Shown here: one piece after another, positions 1 through 5,590 of the stretch
Numbering within the stretch: the stretch's first letter is position 1
Layout: each line of letters opens with the position of its first letter
NCBI GenBank assembly: GCA_010027295.1
Contig: RGVM01000180.1
Span: 1 to 6,004, forward strand
Source of the DNA: Chitinophagia bacterium
Lineage (GTDB): Bacteria; Bacteroidota; Bacteroidia; Chitinophagales; Chitinophagaceae
DNA: 6,004 nt
Reading direction: 5' to 3'
Position numbers and translations under genes: made by a program
Notes under the pieces: generated by a model
What the model saw: the letters and a program-made list of their open reading frames with translations, nothing else
The model's database searches: none
What the model was told of the DNA's origin: nothing

Positions 1-117
1 AAGACACTGGCCGATCCGAGGCGCCGACTCACCTACCGACAGCTCGCCGAGAAGTATGGCGTCAGCGAGATGACGCTCTACCGCATCCGCAGCGGCGAGA
101 ACTGGGGACGCGTCTGA
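1..117 (+). CDS. Helix-turn-helix domain protein, C-terminal fragment
   Basis: Reading frame 1 is open from the first base to a TGA at 115-117, giving the last 38 residues of a protein that begins outside the window. The visible part contains a helix-turn-helix-like segment: LTYRQLAEKYG (first helix), VSEM (turn), TLYRIRSG (recognition helix), followed by the short tail ENWGRV. A HTH followed by a G-x-x-W tail at the extreme C-terminus is common in small DNA-binding proteins and in HNH-endonuclease-associated HTH modules, so the complete protein may bind DNA; this is inferred from a short fragment only. It ends 22 nt before the DUF2461 gene on the same strand, so the two may be co-transcribed. 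The N-terminal domain, and hence the real function, cannot be seen. Confidence 0.6.
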   Translation, partial: KTLADPRRRLTYRQLAEKYGVSEMTLYRIRSGENWGRV

Positions 118-139
118 CACACGACAATTTCCAAGCAGC

Positions 140-808
140 ATGCTGGCACCCTCCACCCTCTCCTTCCTTCGAAGCCTCGCCAAACACAACGACAGGGGTT
201 GGTTCGAGGCACACCGCGACCGCTACGAACACGCAAAGTCCGACACGGAATCCCTCCTGGGCGAAGTCATCCGACGGCTGGGAGAAACCGATGCCGACGT
301 CGCGGGCCATATCCCCCGGCAATGCCTCTTCCGGATCCACCGCGACGTCCGCTTCTCCAAGGACAAAGCCCCGTACAAAACCCACCTCGGGGCCTACCTC
401 TCCAAGGGCGGCCGGAAGTCGAACCTCGCCGGCTACTACCTCCATATCGAGCCGGGTGCCTCCTTCGCTGCTGGAGGCCTCTGGATGCCCATGGCCCCCG
501 AACTGGCCAGGGTCCGTCAGGAGATCGACTACTGCTTCGAGGAGTTCCAAAGCCTGCTCAAAGCCCCCCCTTTCCGGAGAAGGTTCGGCAACCTCCGCCT
601 CGACGATGAAGTCAGCCTCACCCGGATGCCCAAGGGCTATGAGGCCGACAACCCCGCCGCCGACTACCTGCGACTCAAAAGCTTCATCGCCTCACATCCG
701 CTGACCGATGAGATGCTCACATCGAAAAATGCATCAAAGGCGGTATCCGATGCCTTTTGCGCATTGACCCCCTTGATTGGTTTCCTGAACAGGTCGGTGC
801 AGGAATAA
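140..808 (+). CDS. DUF2461 / TIGR02453 family protein
   Basis: This 222-residue protein matches the DUF2461 (TIGR02453) family in length and motif order. Residues 16-30 carry HNDRGWFEAHRDRYE. Residues 64-82 carry the family hallmark FRIHRDVRFSKDKAPYKTH, rich in Arg, Lys and His. YYLHIEPG lies at 99-106, GGLWMP at 112-117, and PKGYEADNPAADYLRLKSF at 164-182. The family is widespread in bacteria and fungi, but its biochemical role is not established, so no function is assigned. There is no signal peptide or membrane segment, so it is probably cytoplasmic. The ATG at 140 gives the usual family N-terminus (APSTLSFLRSLAKHN). No Shine-Dalgarno sequence precedes it, as is common in Bacteroidota. It may be co-transcribed with the HTH gene 22 nt upstream and is convergent with asd, whose stop lies 36 nt beyond its own. 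Confidence 0.9.
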   Translation: MLAPSTLSFLRSLAKHNDRGWFEAHRDRYEHAKSDTESLLGEVIRRLGETDADVAGHIPRQCLFRIHRDVRFSKDKAPYKTHLGAYLSKGGRKSNLAGYYLHIEPGASFAAGGLWMPMAPELARVRQEIDYCFEEFQSLLKAPPFRRRFGNLRLDDEVSLTRMPKGYEADNPAADYLRLKSFIASHPLTDEMLTSKNASKAVSDAFCALTPLIGFLNRSVQE

Positions 809-844
809 TCCGATGCGTTCAGGGACCTGGATGGTGCCCACAGA

Positions 845-1852
845 TCAGAGCATCCCCTGGGCCGCGAGGTACTCCGCAATCTGCACGGCGTTGGTGGCCG
901 CACCCTTGCGCAGGTTGTCCGACACGATCCACAGGTTCAGGGTACGCGGTTGCGACTCGTCACGACGGATCCGGCCCACGAAGGTCTCGTCGCGCTCATG
1001 CGCATCCATGGGCATCGGGTAGCGCTGATGCGAAGGGTCGTCCACCAGCACGACGCCCGGTGCCCCGGACAGGATGCCGCGCACTTCCGACAGGTCGAAC
1101 TCCTCCTCGAACTCGATATTGACGCTCTCGCTATGACCGCCCATCACGGGGATTCGGACCGTGGTGGCCGTCACCCGGATGCCATCGTCACCAATGATCT
1201 TCTTGGTCTCGTTCGTCATCTTCATCTCCTCCTTCGTGTATCCGTTGTCGAGGAACACATCGATCTGGGGGATGACGTTCAGGTCGATCGGATAGGCATA
1301 GGCCATCGGATAGGGTTCGCCGGACCCGGCCACCGCCTTGCGGCGCTCACCCATCAGCTGGTCGACGGCCTTCTTGCCGGTGCCCGTGACGCTCTGATAG
1401 GTCGATACGACGACACGTCGGATGCGATAGCGTTGATGCAGGGGGTTCAAGACCACCACCATCTGGATCGTGGAACAGTTCGGATTGGCGATGATACGGT
1501 CCTCCTTCGTCAGGAGGTGCGCGTTGATCTCGGGTACCACGAGCTTCTTGGTGGGGTCCATCCGCCAGGCCGAGGAGTTGTCGATCACCGTGATGCCCGC
1601 CTCGGCGAACTTCGGCGCCAGCTCCAGCGAGGTGCCGCCTCCGGCGGAGAAAAGCGCCAGGTTGGGCTTGGCAGCAATGGCGTCCGTGAATGATACCACC
1701 TTCCACTGCCGACCGCGGAATGCGACATCCTTTCCGACCGACCGCTCCGAGGCGACCGGGATGAGCTCTTCCACCGGGAATTGACGCTCCTCCAGTACCT
1801 GGAGCATCTTCGTGCCAACGAGTCCCGTGGCACCTACGACTGCTACTTTCAT
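845..1852 (-). CDS. asd: Aspartate-semialdehyde dehydrogenase
   Basis: The enzyme reduces L-aspartyl-4-phosphate to L-aspartate-4-semialdehyde with NADPH, the branch-point step toward lysine/diaminopimelate, threonine, methionine and isoleucine, in the cytoplasm. The 335 residues match the usual family length. The N-terminal Rossmann fold starts with MKVAVVGATGLVGTKML (residues 1-17). FSAGGGTSLELAP is at 68-80. The catalytic cysteine is Cys126 in NPNCST. The substrate-binding and catalytic stretch RIPVMGGHSESVN (233-245) carries the conserved His240, and the C-terminal SDNLRKGAATNAVQIAE (311-327) closes the NADP site. The frame is open further upstream to a GTG at 1948, but the ATG at 1852 begins exactly at the Rossmann strand and has a strong ribosome binding site 8 nt away, so I take 1852. 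The gene is transcribed alone and its leader carries an apparent transcription attenuator (separate entries). All key residues look intact. Confidence 0.97.
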   Translation of the reverse strand: MKVAVVGATGLVGTKMLQVLEERQFPVEELIPVASERSVGKDVAFRGRQWKVVSFTDAIAAKPNLALFSAGGGTSLELAPKFAEAGITVIDNSSAWRMDPTKKLVVPEINAHLLTKEDRIIANPNCSTIQMVVVLNPLHQRYRIRRVVVSTYQSVTGTGKKAVDQLMGERRKAVAGSGEPYPMAYAYPIDLNVIPQIDVFLDNGYTKEEMKMTNETKKIIGDDGIRVTATTVRIPVMGGHSESVNIEFEEEFDLSEVRGILSGAPGVVLVDDPSHQRYPMPMDAHERDETFVGRIRRDESQPRTLNLWIVSDNLRKGAATNAVQIAEYLAAQGML

Positions 1853-1860
1853 GTTGTCTG

Positions 1861-1870
1861 CCTCCCTCCT
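1861..1870 (-). promoter_or_regulatory. Strong ribosome binding site of asd
   Basis: On the minus strand AGGAGGGAGG lies 8 nt before the asd ATG at 1852. It is the only good Shine-Dalgarno match upstream of a gene start in this window; the other starts have none. It decides the asd start in favour of 1852 over the in-frame GTG at 1948, which lies upstream of the terminator hairpin. A preceding CCCCC could pair with GGAGGG and partly hide the site, but this is weak. Confidence 0.75.
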
Positions 1871-1898
1871 TCGGGGGTTTTTTGGGTTGCCATACAAG

Positions 1899-1929
1899 AA
1901 AAAAGGCCCTCCGCCATCGCGGAAGGCCC
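1899..1929 (-). terminator. Intrinsic terminator in the asd leader (attenuator)
   Basis: Read on the minus strand, GGGCCTTCCGC (1929-1919), loop GATG (1918-1915) and GCGGAGGGCCT (1914-1904) form an 11-bp stem with two G-U wobbles, followed by six U (1904-1899, the first also closing the stem). This is a canonical Rho-independent terminator. It lies between the asd promoter and the asd start codon, with its U tract ending 46 nt before the ATG, so it would stop asd transcription prematurely unless disrupted. The segment at 1962-1977 is almost perfectly complementary to its core and can act as an antiterminator. It cannot terminate an upstream gene, because the neighbour on that side is on the other strand. 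Confidence 0.85.
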
Positions 1930-1957
1930 AAACTATTGGTTGATACACGCAAGAGTC

Positions 1958-2020
1958 CTAACCTTCCGCTATGGCGGACTGTTTGTAGGTCTTGGCGGTG
2001 TGTTTATTAGATAGACTCAC
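1958..2020 (-). CDS. Putative asd leader peptide, Lys/Thr-rich
   Basis: A 20-codon frame opens with GTG at 2020 and ends with TAG at 1960-1958. The peptide begins MSLSN, continues KHTAKTYK (codons 6-13: Lys, His, Thr, Ala, Lys, Thr, Tyr, Lys) and ends QSAIAEG. Lysine and threonine are end products of the pathway that asd feeds. Codons 15-20 overlap the antiterminator arm, so a ribosome held at the Lys/Thr codons would leave that arm free, while one reaching the stop would cover it. Weak points: the start is GTG, there is no Shine-Dalgarno sequence, and the predicted transcription start is only a few nt upstream, so translation would be close to leaderless. The frame is short enough to occur by chance. 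Confidence 0.4.
   Translation of the reverse strand: MSLSNKHTAKTYKQSAIAEG
1962..1977 (-). promoter_or_regulatory. Antiterminator arm of the asd attenuator
   Basis: On the minus strand this segment reads CCGCCATAGCGGAAGG. It can pair with CCTTCCGCGATGGCGG (1926-1911), the core of the downstream terminator, at 15 of 16 positions with a single A-G mismatch, and flanking A-U and G-U pairs extend the helix. Pairing would consume the 5' arm and loop of the terminator and the start of its 3' arm, so the two structures exclude one another. The segment can instead fold on itself (CCGC-CATA-GCGG, or an outer AGTCC/GGACT stem), which would leave the terminator free. These alternatives are visible in the sequence; the in vivo switch is inferred. 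Confidence 0.75.
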
Positions 2021-2027
2021 AACGATA

Positions 2028-2059
2028 CAAATATAGCTTACTGCGGGAAAAATCCCAAA
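2028..2059 (-). promoter_or_regulatory. Bacteroidota-type promoter of asd
   Basis: On the minus strand TTTG (2059-2056) is followed after exactly 20 nt by TATATTTG (2035-2028). This matches the Bacteroidota primary sigma factor consensus, a -33 TTG/TTTG and a -7 TAnnTTTG about 19-21 nt apart. Transcription should start near 2020-2024, giving a leader of about 170 nt before asd. The spacer contains the short inverted repeat GGGA-TTTT-TCCC (2056-2045), which could be an operator or chance. Confidence 0.75.
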
Positions 2060-2111
2060 ATATCCGGGGAAAGCCACTTGCAGACGGCCTTCGGACGACC
2101 GTAGCTTGCCC

Positions 2112-3800
2112 ATGCTCCTGATGCTGCTCCGGACCTTCGCACAGCCGGTCGAACGCTACGCGGTGCTCATCACCGAGGTCATGGCGGACCCTTCGCCACC
2201 CGTAGGACTGCCTGCGGTGGAATACCTCGAACTGAAGAACGTATCCGGACGGCCGGTGGACCTCGACAGATGGCGGATCTCGGATGCGTCAGGCAGCACG
2301 ACCATCCAGGGTAGCCAATGGCTCCTGCCCGATAGCCAGCTCGTGGTTTGTCCAAGGACGCAGACAGCCGAATTGCAGCGTTTCGGCAGGACCGTCGGGG
2401 TCGCCTCCTTCCCGAGCCTCGATAATGAAGGGGAGACCCTGGTACTGTTATCTCCGGACGGGAGGACCATCCATGCCGTGCCCTACCGGAAGGAGTGGTT
2501 CGGGAACCCCCTCAAATCGGAAGGGGGATGGAGTCTGGAGATGGTGGACCCGCATCTGCCCTGTACGGCAATGGTCAATTGGACAGCCAGCCGCTCGCCG
2601 ATGGGAGGAACACCGGGCCGTCGCAACAGCGTGGATGCACGGATGACGGACAAGGAGCCCCCCAGACCGATGCACGCCTATTCCGCCGATAGCCTCACGC
2701 TGGTGCTGTGCATGGACGAGAGCGTTGACAGTATCGTGGCCGCCAGTCCCCTGCGATACCGGTCGCTCGACGGACTCGGCAGGGTGGCGCTTGCCCGGCC
2801 GCAGCCGCCGCTGTTCGACAGAATCGCGCTGACCCTGGAAAACCCCATGCGCGAGGCCGTCGTCTACCGCCTCGAAGTGAGCGGACAGTCCGACTGCCGG
2901 GCGAACACGATGGCCGCCCCCATCGTGTTGCGTACCGGTCGCTCGGGAGCCGTCAGGCCGGGACAGCTCCGTATCAACGAACTGCTCTTCAACCCCAGGC
3001 CGGAGGGGAGCGACCATGTGGAACTGCTGAACCTCGGACCCGGCATCATCGATGCATCCACGCTGTACCTGGCCAACCGATCCGGCTCGGGTCCGGCGGC
3101 GAACCTCCGGAAATGCAGTCCTTACCCTAAGGCGATCCTTCCCGGCGACCATCCCACGTTCACGGCCGACAGTGCCGCCACTGCCCGTCAGTACCGCATC
3201 CTTCGGCCCGACATTCTGTTCCGGATGGAGTCACTCCCCTCCTATCCGGATGACGAGGGCACGGTGGTCGTCCTCGACGCGAATGGTCGGGAATGCGACG
3301 CTTTCCCCTACAGAGCCGACTACCACTTCCCCCTCCTCGCCGACAGGGAGGGTGTCGCCCTGGAACGCATCGACCCCGTAAGACCCGCAAACGATAGGAC
3401 CAACTGGCATTCGGCCGCCACCGAAGCAGGCTACGCGACGCCCACGGCCCGGAACTCGCAGTACGCGGTCGGTGACACACTCGTAGGCTGGATGGGCGTC
3501 AGTCCCTCCACCCTCTCACCCGACATGGACGGGTTCGAGGATGTCCTGTCCGTGAGATACCGCTTCGCGAACGAGGGTTGGACCGCCTCCGTCCTCATCG
3601 CCGATGCGGCGGGGCGGCCCCTTCGACACCTGGCCCGTAACGCACTCTGCGGTACAGAGGGCGGCTTCCAATGGGATGGGCTCGACGATGGCCGCAACCA
3701 GATACGTGCCGGCATGTACTACCTCGTTTTCGAGGCCATCGACATGAAGGGAAGGCGGAGGATATGGAGGAAGGCGTTGGTCTTGGCCTATCGTCGATGA
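2112..3800 (+). CDS. Secreted lamin-tail-domain protein with FlgD-like C-terminus
   Basis: A 562-residue protein of probable surface or extracellular location. The N-terminus MLLMLLRTFAQPVERYAVL resembles a short signal peptide with cleavage near AQ. Two lamin-tail (LTD) domains, beta-sandwich modules common in secreted Bacteroidota proteins, are visible. The first spans about residues 19-173 (LITEVMADPSP, VEYLELKN, DNEGETLVLLSPDGRTIHAVPYR, GWSLEMVDP). The second spans about 286-450 (LRINELLFNPRPEGSDHVELLN, DDEGTVVVLDANGRECDAFPYR, GVALERIDP). Between them, about 188-275, lies a domain resembling an SbsA-type Ig-like fold. The C-terminus, about 462-562, resembles the FlgD Ig-like/gliding-associated region (SPDMDGFEDVLSVRYRF, FQWDGLDDGRNQIRAGMYYLVFEA), often the terminal module of secreted proteins in this phylum. 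I chose the ATG at 2112; an in-frame TTG at 2106 is possible. Neither start has a ribosome binding site. The exact function is unknown; adhesion or cell-surface structure is a guess. Confidence 0.85.
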   Translation: MLLMLLRTFAQPVERYAVLITEVMADPSPPVGLPAVEYLELKNVSGRPVDLDRWRISDASGSTTIQGSQWLLPDSQLVVCPRTQTAELQRFGRTVGVASFPSLDNEGETLVLLSPDGRTIHAVPYRKEWFGNPLKSEGGWSLEMVDPHLPCTAMVNWTASRSPMGGTPGRRNSVDARMTDKEPPRPMHAYSADSLTLVLCMDESVDSIVAASPLRYRSLDGLGRVALARPQPPLFDRIALTLENPMREAVVYRLEVSGQSDCRANTMAAPIVLRTGRSGAVRPGQLRINELLFNPRPEGSDHVELLNLGPGIIDASTLYLANRSGSGPAANLRKCSPYPKAILPGDHPTFTADSAATARQYRILRPDILFRMESLPSYPDDEGTVVVLDANGRECDAFPYRADYHFPLLADREGVALERIDPVRPANDRTNWHSAATEAGYATPTARNSQYAVGDTLVGWMGVSPSTLSPDMDGFEDVLSVRYRFANEGWTASVLIADAAGRPLRHLARNALCGTEGGFQWDGLDDGRNQIRAGMYYLVFEAIDMKGRRRIWRKALVLAYRR

Positions 3801-3817
3801 GTCATCCCGGATGGAGG

Positions 3818-3837
3818 AAAAAGTGTGCACCCACGCT
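3818..3837 (-). terminator. Weak candidate terminator after the PfkB kinase
   Basis: On the minus strand AGCGTG-GGTG-CACACT (3837-3822) forms a 6-position stem with one C-A mismatch, followed by a short U run (3822-3818). It lies about 85 nt beyond the kinase stop codon. The stem is short and imperfect, so this is only a candidate. On the plus strand the same stem pairs fully, with a G-U wobble, and begins 21 nt after the lamin-tail gene, but it lacks a U tract there. Confidence 0.3.
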
Positions 3838-3922
3838 CTTGACATGTGAGGGTCGGAACCGCCTTGTCGAAGCCTGTGTGAGACTCGTATGTATCAGATA
3901 TCCTGAACGGGCGGAAGGAGGC

Positions 3923-4849
3923 TTAGCCCAACAGGTCTATGTCGAAGTTCACCAGGTCGATGAACTGCCGTATCCTGGAATCGACTTCCGCCCTGTCGAG
4001 CTCCTGCATCCGCAGGGTGCCGAACTTCTCTACGCAGAAGGAAGCCATGGCCGAGCCGACGATGACGGCAGACTTCATGTTCTCGAAGGAGGTGTTGCGC
4101 GAGCGGGCGATGAAGCCGATGAAGCCACCTGCGAAGGTGTCGCCGGCCCCCGTCGGGTCAAAAACGTCCTCCAGCGGGAGGGCCGGTGCCACGAACACAT
4201 GGTTCTCGTGGAAGAGCAGGGCGCCGTGTTCGCCCTTCTTGATGACCAGGTAGCGCGGGCCCATCTTGAGGATCTCACGGGCGGCGCGGACGAGGGAGTA
4301 CTGCGCACTCAACTGGCGCGCCTCGCTGTCGTTGATCAGCAGCACGTCAACCTCCCGGAGGACCTTCTCCAGGTCGGGCATGGCAGACTCCATCCAGAAG
4401 TTCATCGTGTCGAGCACCGTCAGCTTCGGCTTCCTGCGCAGCTGACGAATCACACTCAGCTGTACGGCAGGTGCCAGGTTGCCCAGCATCAGGAACTCAC
4501 TGTCCTGATAGCTGTCAGGCACCACGGGGTTGAAATCACCGAGGACATTGAGCTGTGTCTCCAGGGTGTCGCGCGAGTTCATATCCATATGGTAGCGACC
4601 CGACCAGAAGAAGGACTTGCGGTCCTTCATCACCTGTACACCATCGAGGTCCACTCCACGGGCTGCGAGAGCATCGAGTTCCGACTGTGGAAAATCACCG
4701 CCGACGACGGATACCTGCCGCACGGGGGTCACGAAATGGGAGGCGCTCCACGCGATGTAGGTGGCAGCCCCGCCCACAATCCGGTCGCTCTTTCCAAAGG
4801 GGGTCTCGATCTGGTCGAATGCCATGGAGCCGACGACGATGAGTGACAT
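3923..4849 (-). CDS. PfkB/ribokinase-family sugar kinase
   Basis: A 308-residue cytoplasmic kinase of the ribokinase/PfkB superfamily, which transfers the ATP gamma-phosphate to a hydroxyl of a sugar or nucleoside. The N-terminus MSLIVVGSMAFDQIETPFGK is followed by the substrate-site glycines in GGAATYIAWSA (residues 26-36) and VVGGDFP (48-54). LINDSEA (171-177) is a typical ATP-lobe motif. DPTGAGDTFAGGF (231-243) is PfkB signature 2, with the anion-hole GAG and catalytic base Asp237. The segment WSGRYHMDMNSRDTLETQLN (82-101) is characteristic of a conserved subgroup seen in Bacteroidota, Chlorobiota and related phyla whose substrate is, as far as I know, not established. An in-frame ATG at 4891 would add 14 residues, but a TAnnTTTG box lies inside that extension and the homology starts at 4849, so 4849 is preferred. 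The gene is convergent with the lamin-tail gene and divergent from sixA. Confidence 0.93.
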   Translation of the reverse strand: MSLIVVGSMAFDQIETPFGKSDRIVGGAATYIAWSASHFVTPVRQVSVVGGDFPQSELDALAARGVDLDGVQVMKDRKSFFWSGRYHMDMNSRDTLETQLNVLGDFNPVVPDSYQDSEFLMLGNLAPAVQLSVIRQLRRKPKLTVLDTMNFWMESAMPDLEKVLREVDVLLINDSEARQLSAQYSLVRAAREILKMGPRYLVIKKGEHGALLFHENHVFVAPALPLEDVFDPTGAGDTFAGGFIGFIARSRNTSFENMKSAVIVGSAMASFCVEKFGTLRMQELDRAEVDSRIRQFIDLVNFDIDLLG

Positions 4850-4871
4850 GCACGCTTTTTTTGGTGACAGA

Positions 4872-4879
4872 CAAATGTA
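4872..4879 (-). promoter_or_regulatory. -7 box of the PfkB kinase promoter
   Basis: On the minus strand TACATTTG is a perfect match to the Bacteroidota -7 consensus TAnnTTTG and ends 22 nt before the kinase ATG at 4849. This implies a 5' UTR of about 15-20 nt containing an A-rich stretch (CCAAAAAAAGC) instead of a Shine-Dalgarno sequence, a usual arrangement in this phylum. No convincing -33 TTG is found at the expected distance, so the promoter is only half supported. Confidence 0.5.
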
Positions 4880-5014
4880 GCCTAATTGCAAGAGAGTTGC
4901 ACGGTTCGGAGGATTGGCAACATACGAGAGGCGGGCTTTCGGATTTCACGGACAGGTAGCGGCAACAATACCGGAAAGTCTTCGCATGTCTATCTTGTGG
5001 ATACATACGACACC

Positions 5015-5518
5015 ATGAGGACACTCTATCTGATTCGACATGCCAAGTCAGGCTGGGACGATCCCTCGCTTTCAGACCACGAAAGACCACTCAACGACAG
5101 GGGCCGCCGCGACGCACCAATGATGGCGGAGCGCCTCCGAACGGCAGGCCATCCCGTGGATGTCATCCTCACGAGCACGGCCCTTCGGGCGGAAAGCACG
5201 TCTATGGCCTTCGCCGCAGTCTTCGGCATAGGGGAATGGAGCCTGGTACGAACACGTATGCTCTACCATGCCGATGCTGACGACTTCCTGCGCGTCATCC
5301 GCGGGATCGACGACCGTTATCGGCACGCCGCCCTCTTCTCCCACAATCCCGGCATCACTGACTTCGCTGGCGGACTGGGCGTGGCCGCCATCGACCACAT
5401 GCCCACCTGCTCCATCTTCGCGCTCACTACGGAGGCCGCCGCGTGGAAGGAGTTCCGGGAGGCACCCCGCCGATTCCTTTTCTTCGACTATCCCAAGAAG
5501 CCTCTCCGGATGAGTTGA
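5015..5518 (+). CDS. sixA: SixA-like phosphohistidine phosphatase (histidine phosphatase superfamily)
   Basis: A 167-residue protein, close to the length of E. coli SixA, which removes phosphate from the histidine of the HPt domain of ArcB. The histidine phosphatase motif LIRHAKSGWDD is at residues 6-16, with Arg8 and the phospho-accepting His9. RPLNDRGRRDAP (24-35) is the family's second block. TSTALRAESTS (53-63) supplies the conserved Arg58. LFSHNPGITDFA (107-118) carries the second catalytic His110. There is no signal peptide, so it is cytoplasmic. The frame is open upstream to 4886, but the ATG at 5015 puts the RHA motif at the usual position in the short family. No histidine kinase, HPt protein or other obvious substrate is encoded nearby, so the true substrate is unknown and the gene symbol refers to the family. 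The first gene to the left is divergent, so it is probably transcribed alone. Confidence 0.88.
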   Translation: MRTLYLIRHAKSGWDDPSLSDHERPLNDRGRRDAPMMAERLRTAGHPVDVILTSTALRAESTSMAFAAVFGIGEWSLVRTRMLYHADADDFLRVIRGIDDRYRHAALFSHNPGITDFAGGLGVAAIDHMPTCSIFALTTEAAAWKEFREAPRRFLFFDYPKKPLRMS

Positions 5519-5520
5519 CG

Positions 5521-5580
5521 GCCCTACAGCAAGAGGAAGGCCCGAAGGATCTCGCATCCCCCGGGCCCCTCGCTGTCGGC
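5521..5580. terminator. Long imperfect hairpin between convergent genes, possible bidirectional terminator
   Basis: Starting 2 nt after the sixA stop, five helical blocks nest perfectly: GCC/GGC, ACAGC/GCTGT, GAGG/CCTC, GGCCCG/CGGGCC and GGAT/ATCC around a CTCGC loop, 22 pairs in 60 nt. The interruptions on the 5' arm are CT and then AA three times; the 3' arm has only CC and a single C. The element ends 10 nt before the stop of the convergent amidohydrolase gene, so it could terminate both transcripts. No U tract follows on either strand, so classical intrinsic termination is doubtful; it may instead protect 3' ends. Confidence 0.5.
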
Positions 5581-5590
5581 TGTGATATCG

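Noticed and set aside
822..839. Small hairpin GGGACC-TGGAT-GGT-G-CCC between the DUF2461 and asd stops
   Set aside because: It has a six-pair stem with a bulge and no U tract, which is too weak to call a terminator.
950..1693. A 247-codon frame on the plus strand opposite asd
   Set aside because: It is rich in His, Asp, Arg and Leu, as expected from reading a GC-rich gene backwards, has no recognisable motif and lies wholly within the well-supported asd gene.
1853..1948. N-terminal extension of asd to the in-frame GTG at 1948
   Set aside because: The extension would be encoded by the terminator hairpin itself and adds residues before a canonical Rossmann start that has its own strong ribosome binding site.
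1899..2022. The asd leader as a lysine riboswitch, SAM riboswitch or T-box
   Set aside because: The leader is too short and I see none of the conserved core motifs of those classes, such as the T-box sequence; a covariance-model search would settle it.
2448..3152. A 234-codon minus-strand frame inside the lamin-tail gene
   Set aside because: It is an antisense shadow, low in recognisable motifs and without a promoter or ribosome binding site.
3671..4846. A 391-codon frame on the plus strand overlapping the lamin-tail gene end and running antisense to the PfkB kinase
   Set aside because: Its product has antisense-type composition and no domain, and it would overlap two genes with clear family motifs.
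4850..4891. N-terminal extension of the PfkB kinase to the ATG at 4891
   Set aside because: The probable -7 box at 4872-4879 lies inside it, so the transcript would begin after that ATG.
4991..4998. TATCTTGT upstream of sixA as a -7 box
   Set aside because: It mismatches two of the six conserved positions of TAnnTTTG and no TTG lies about 20 nt upstream.
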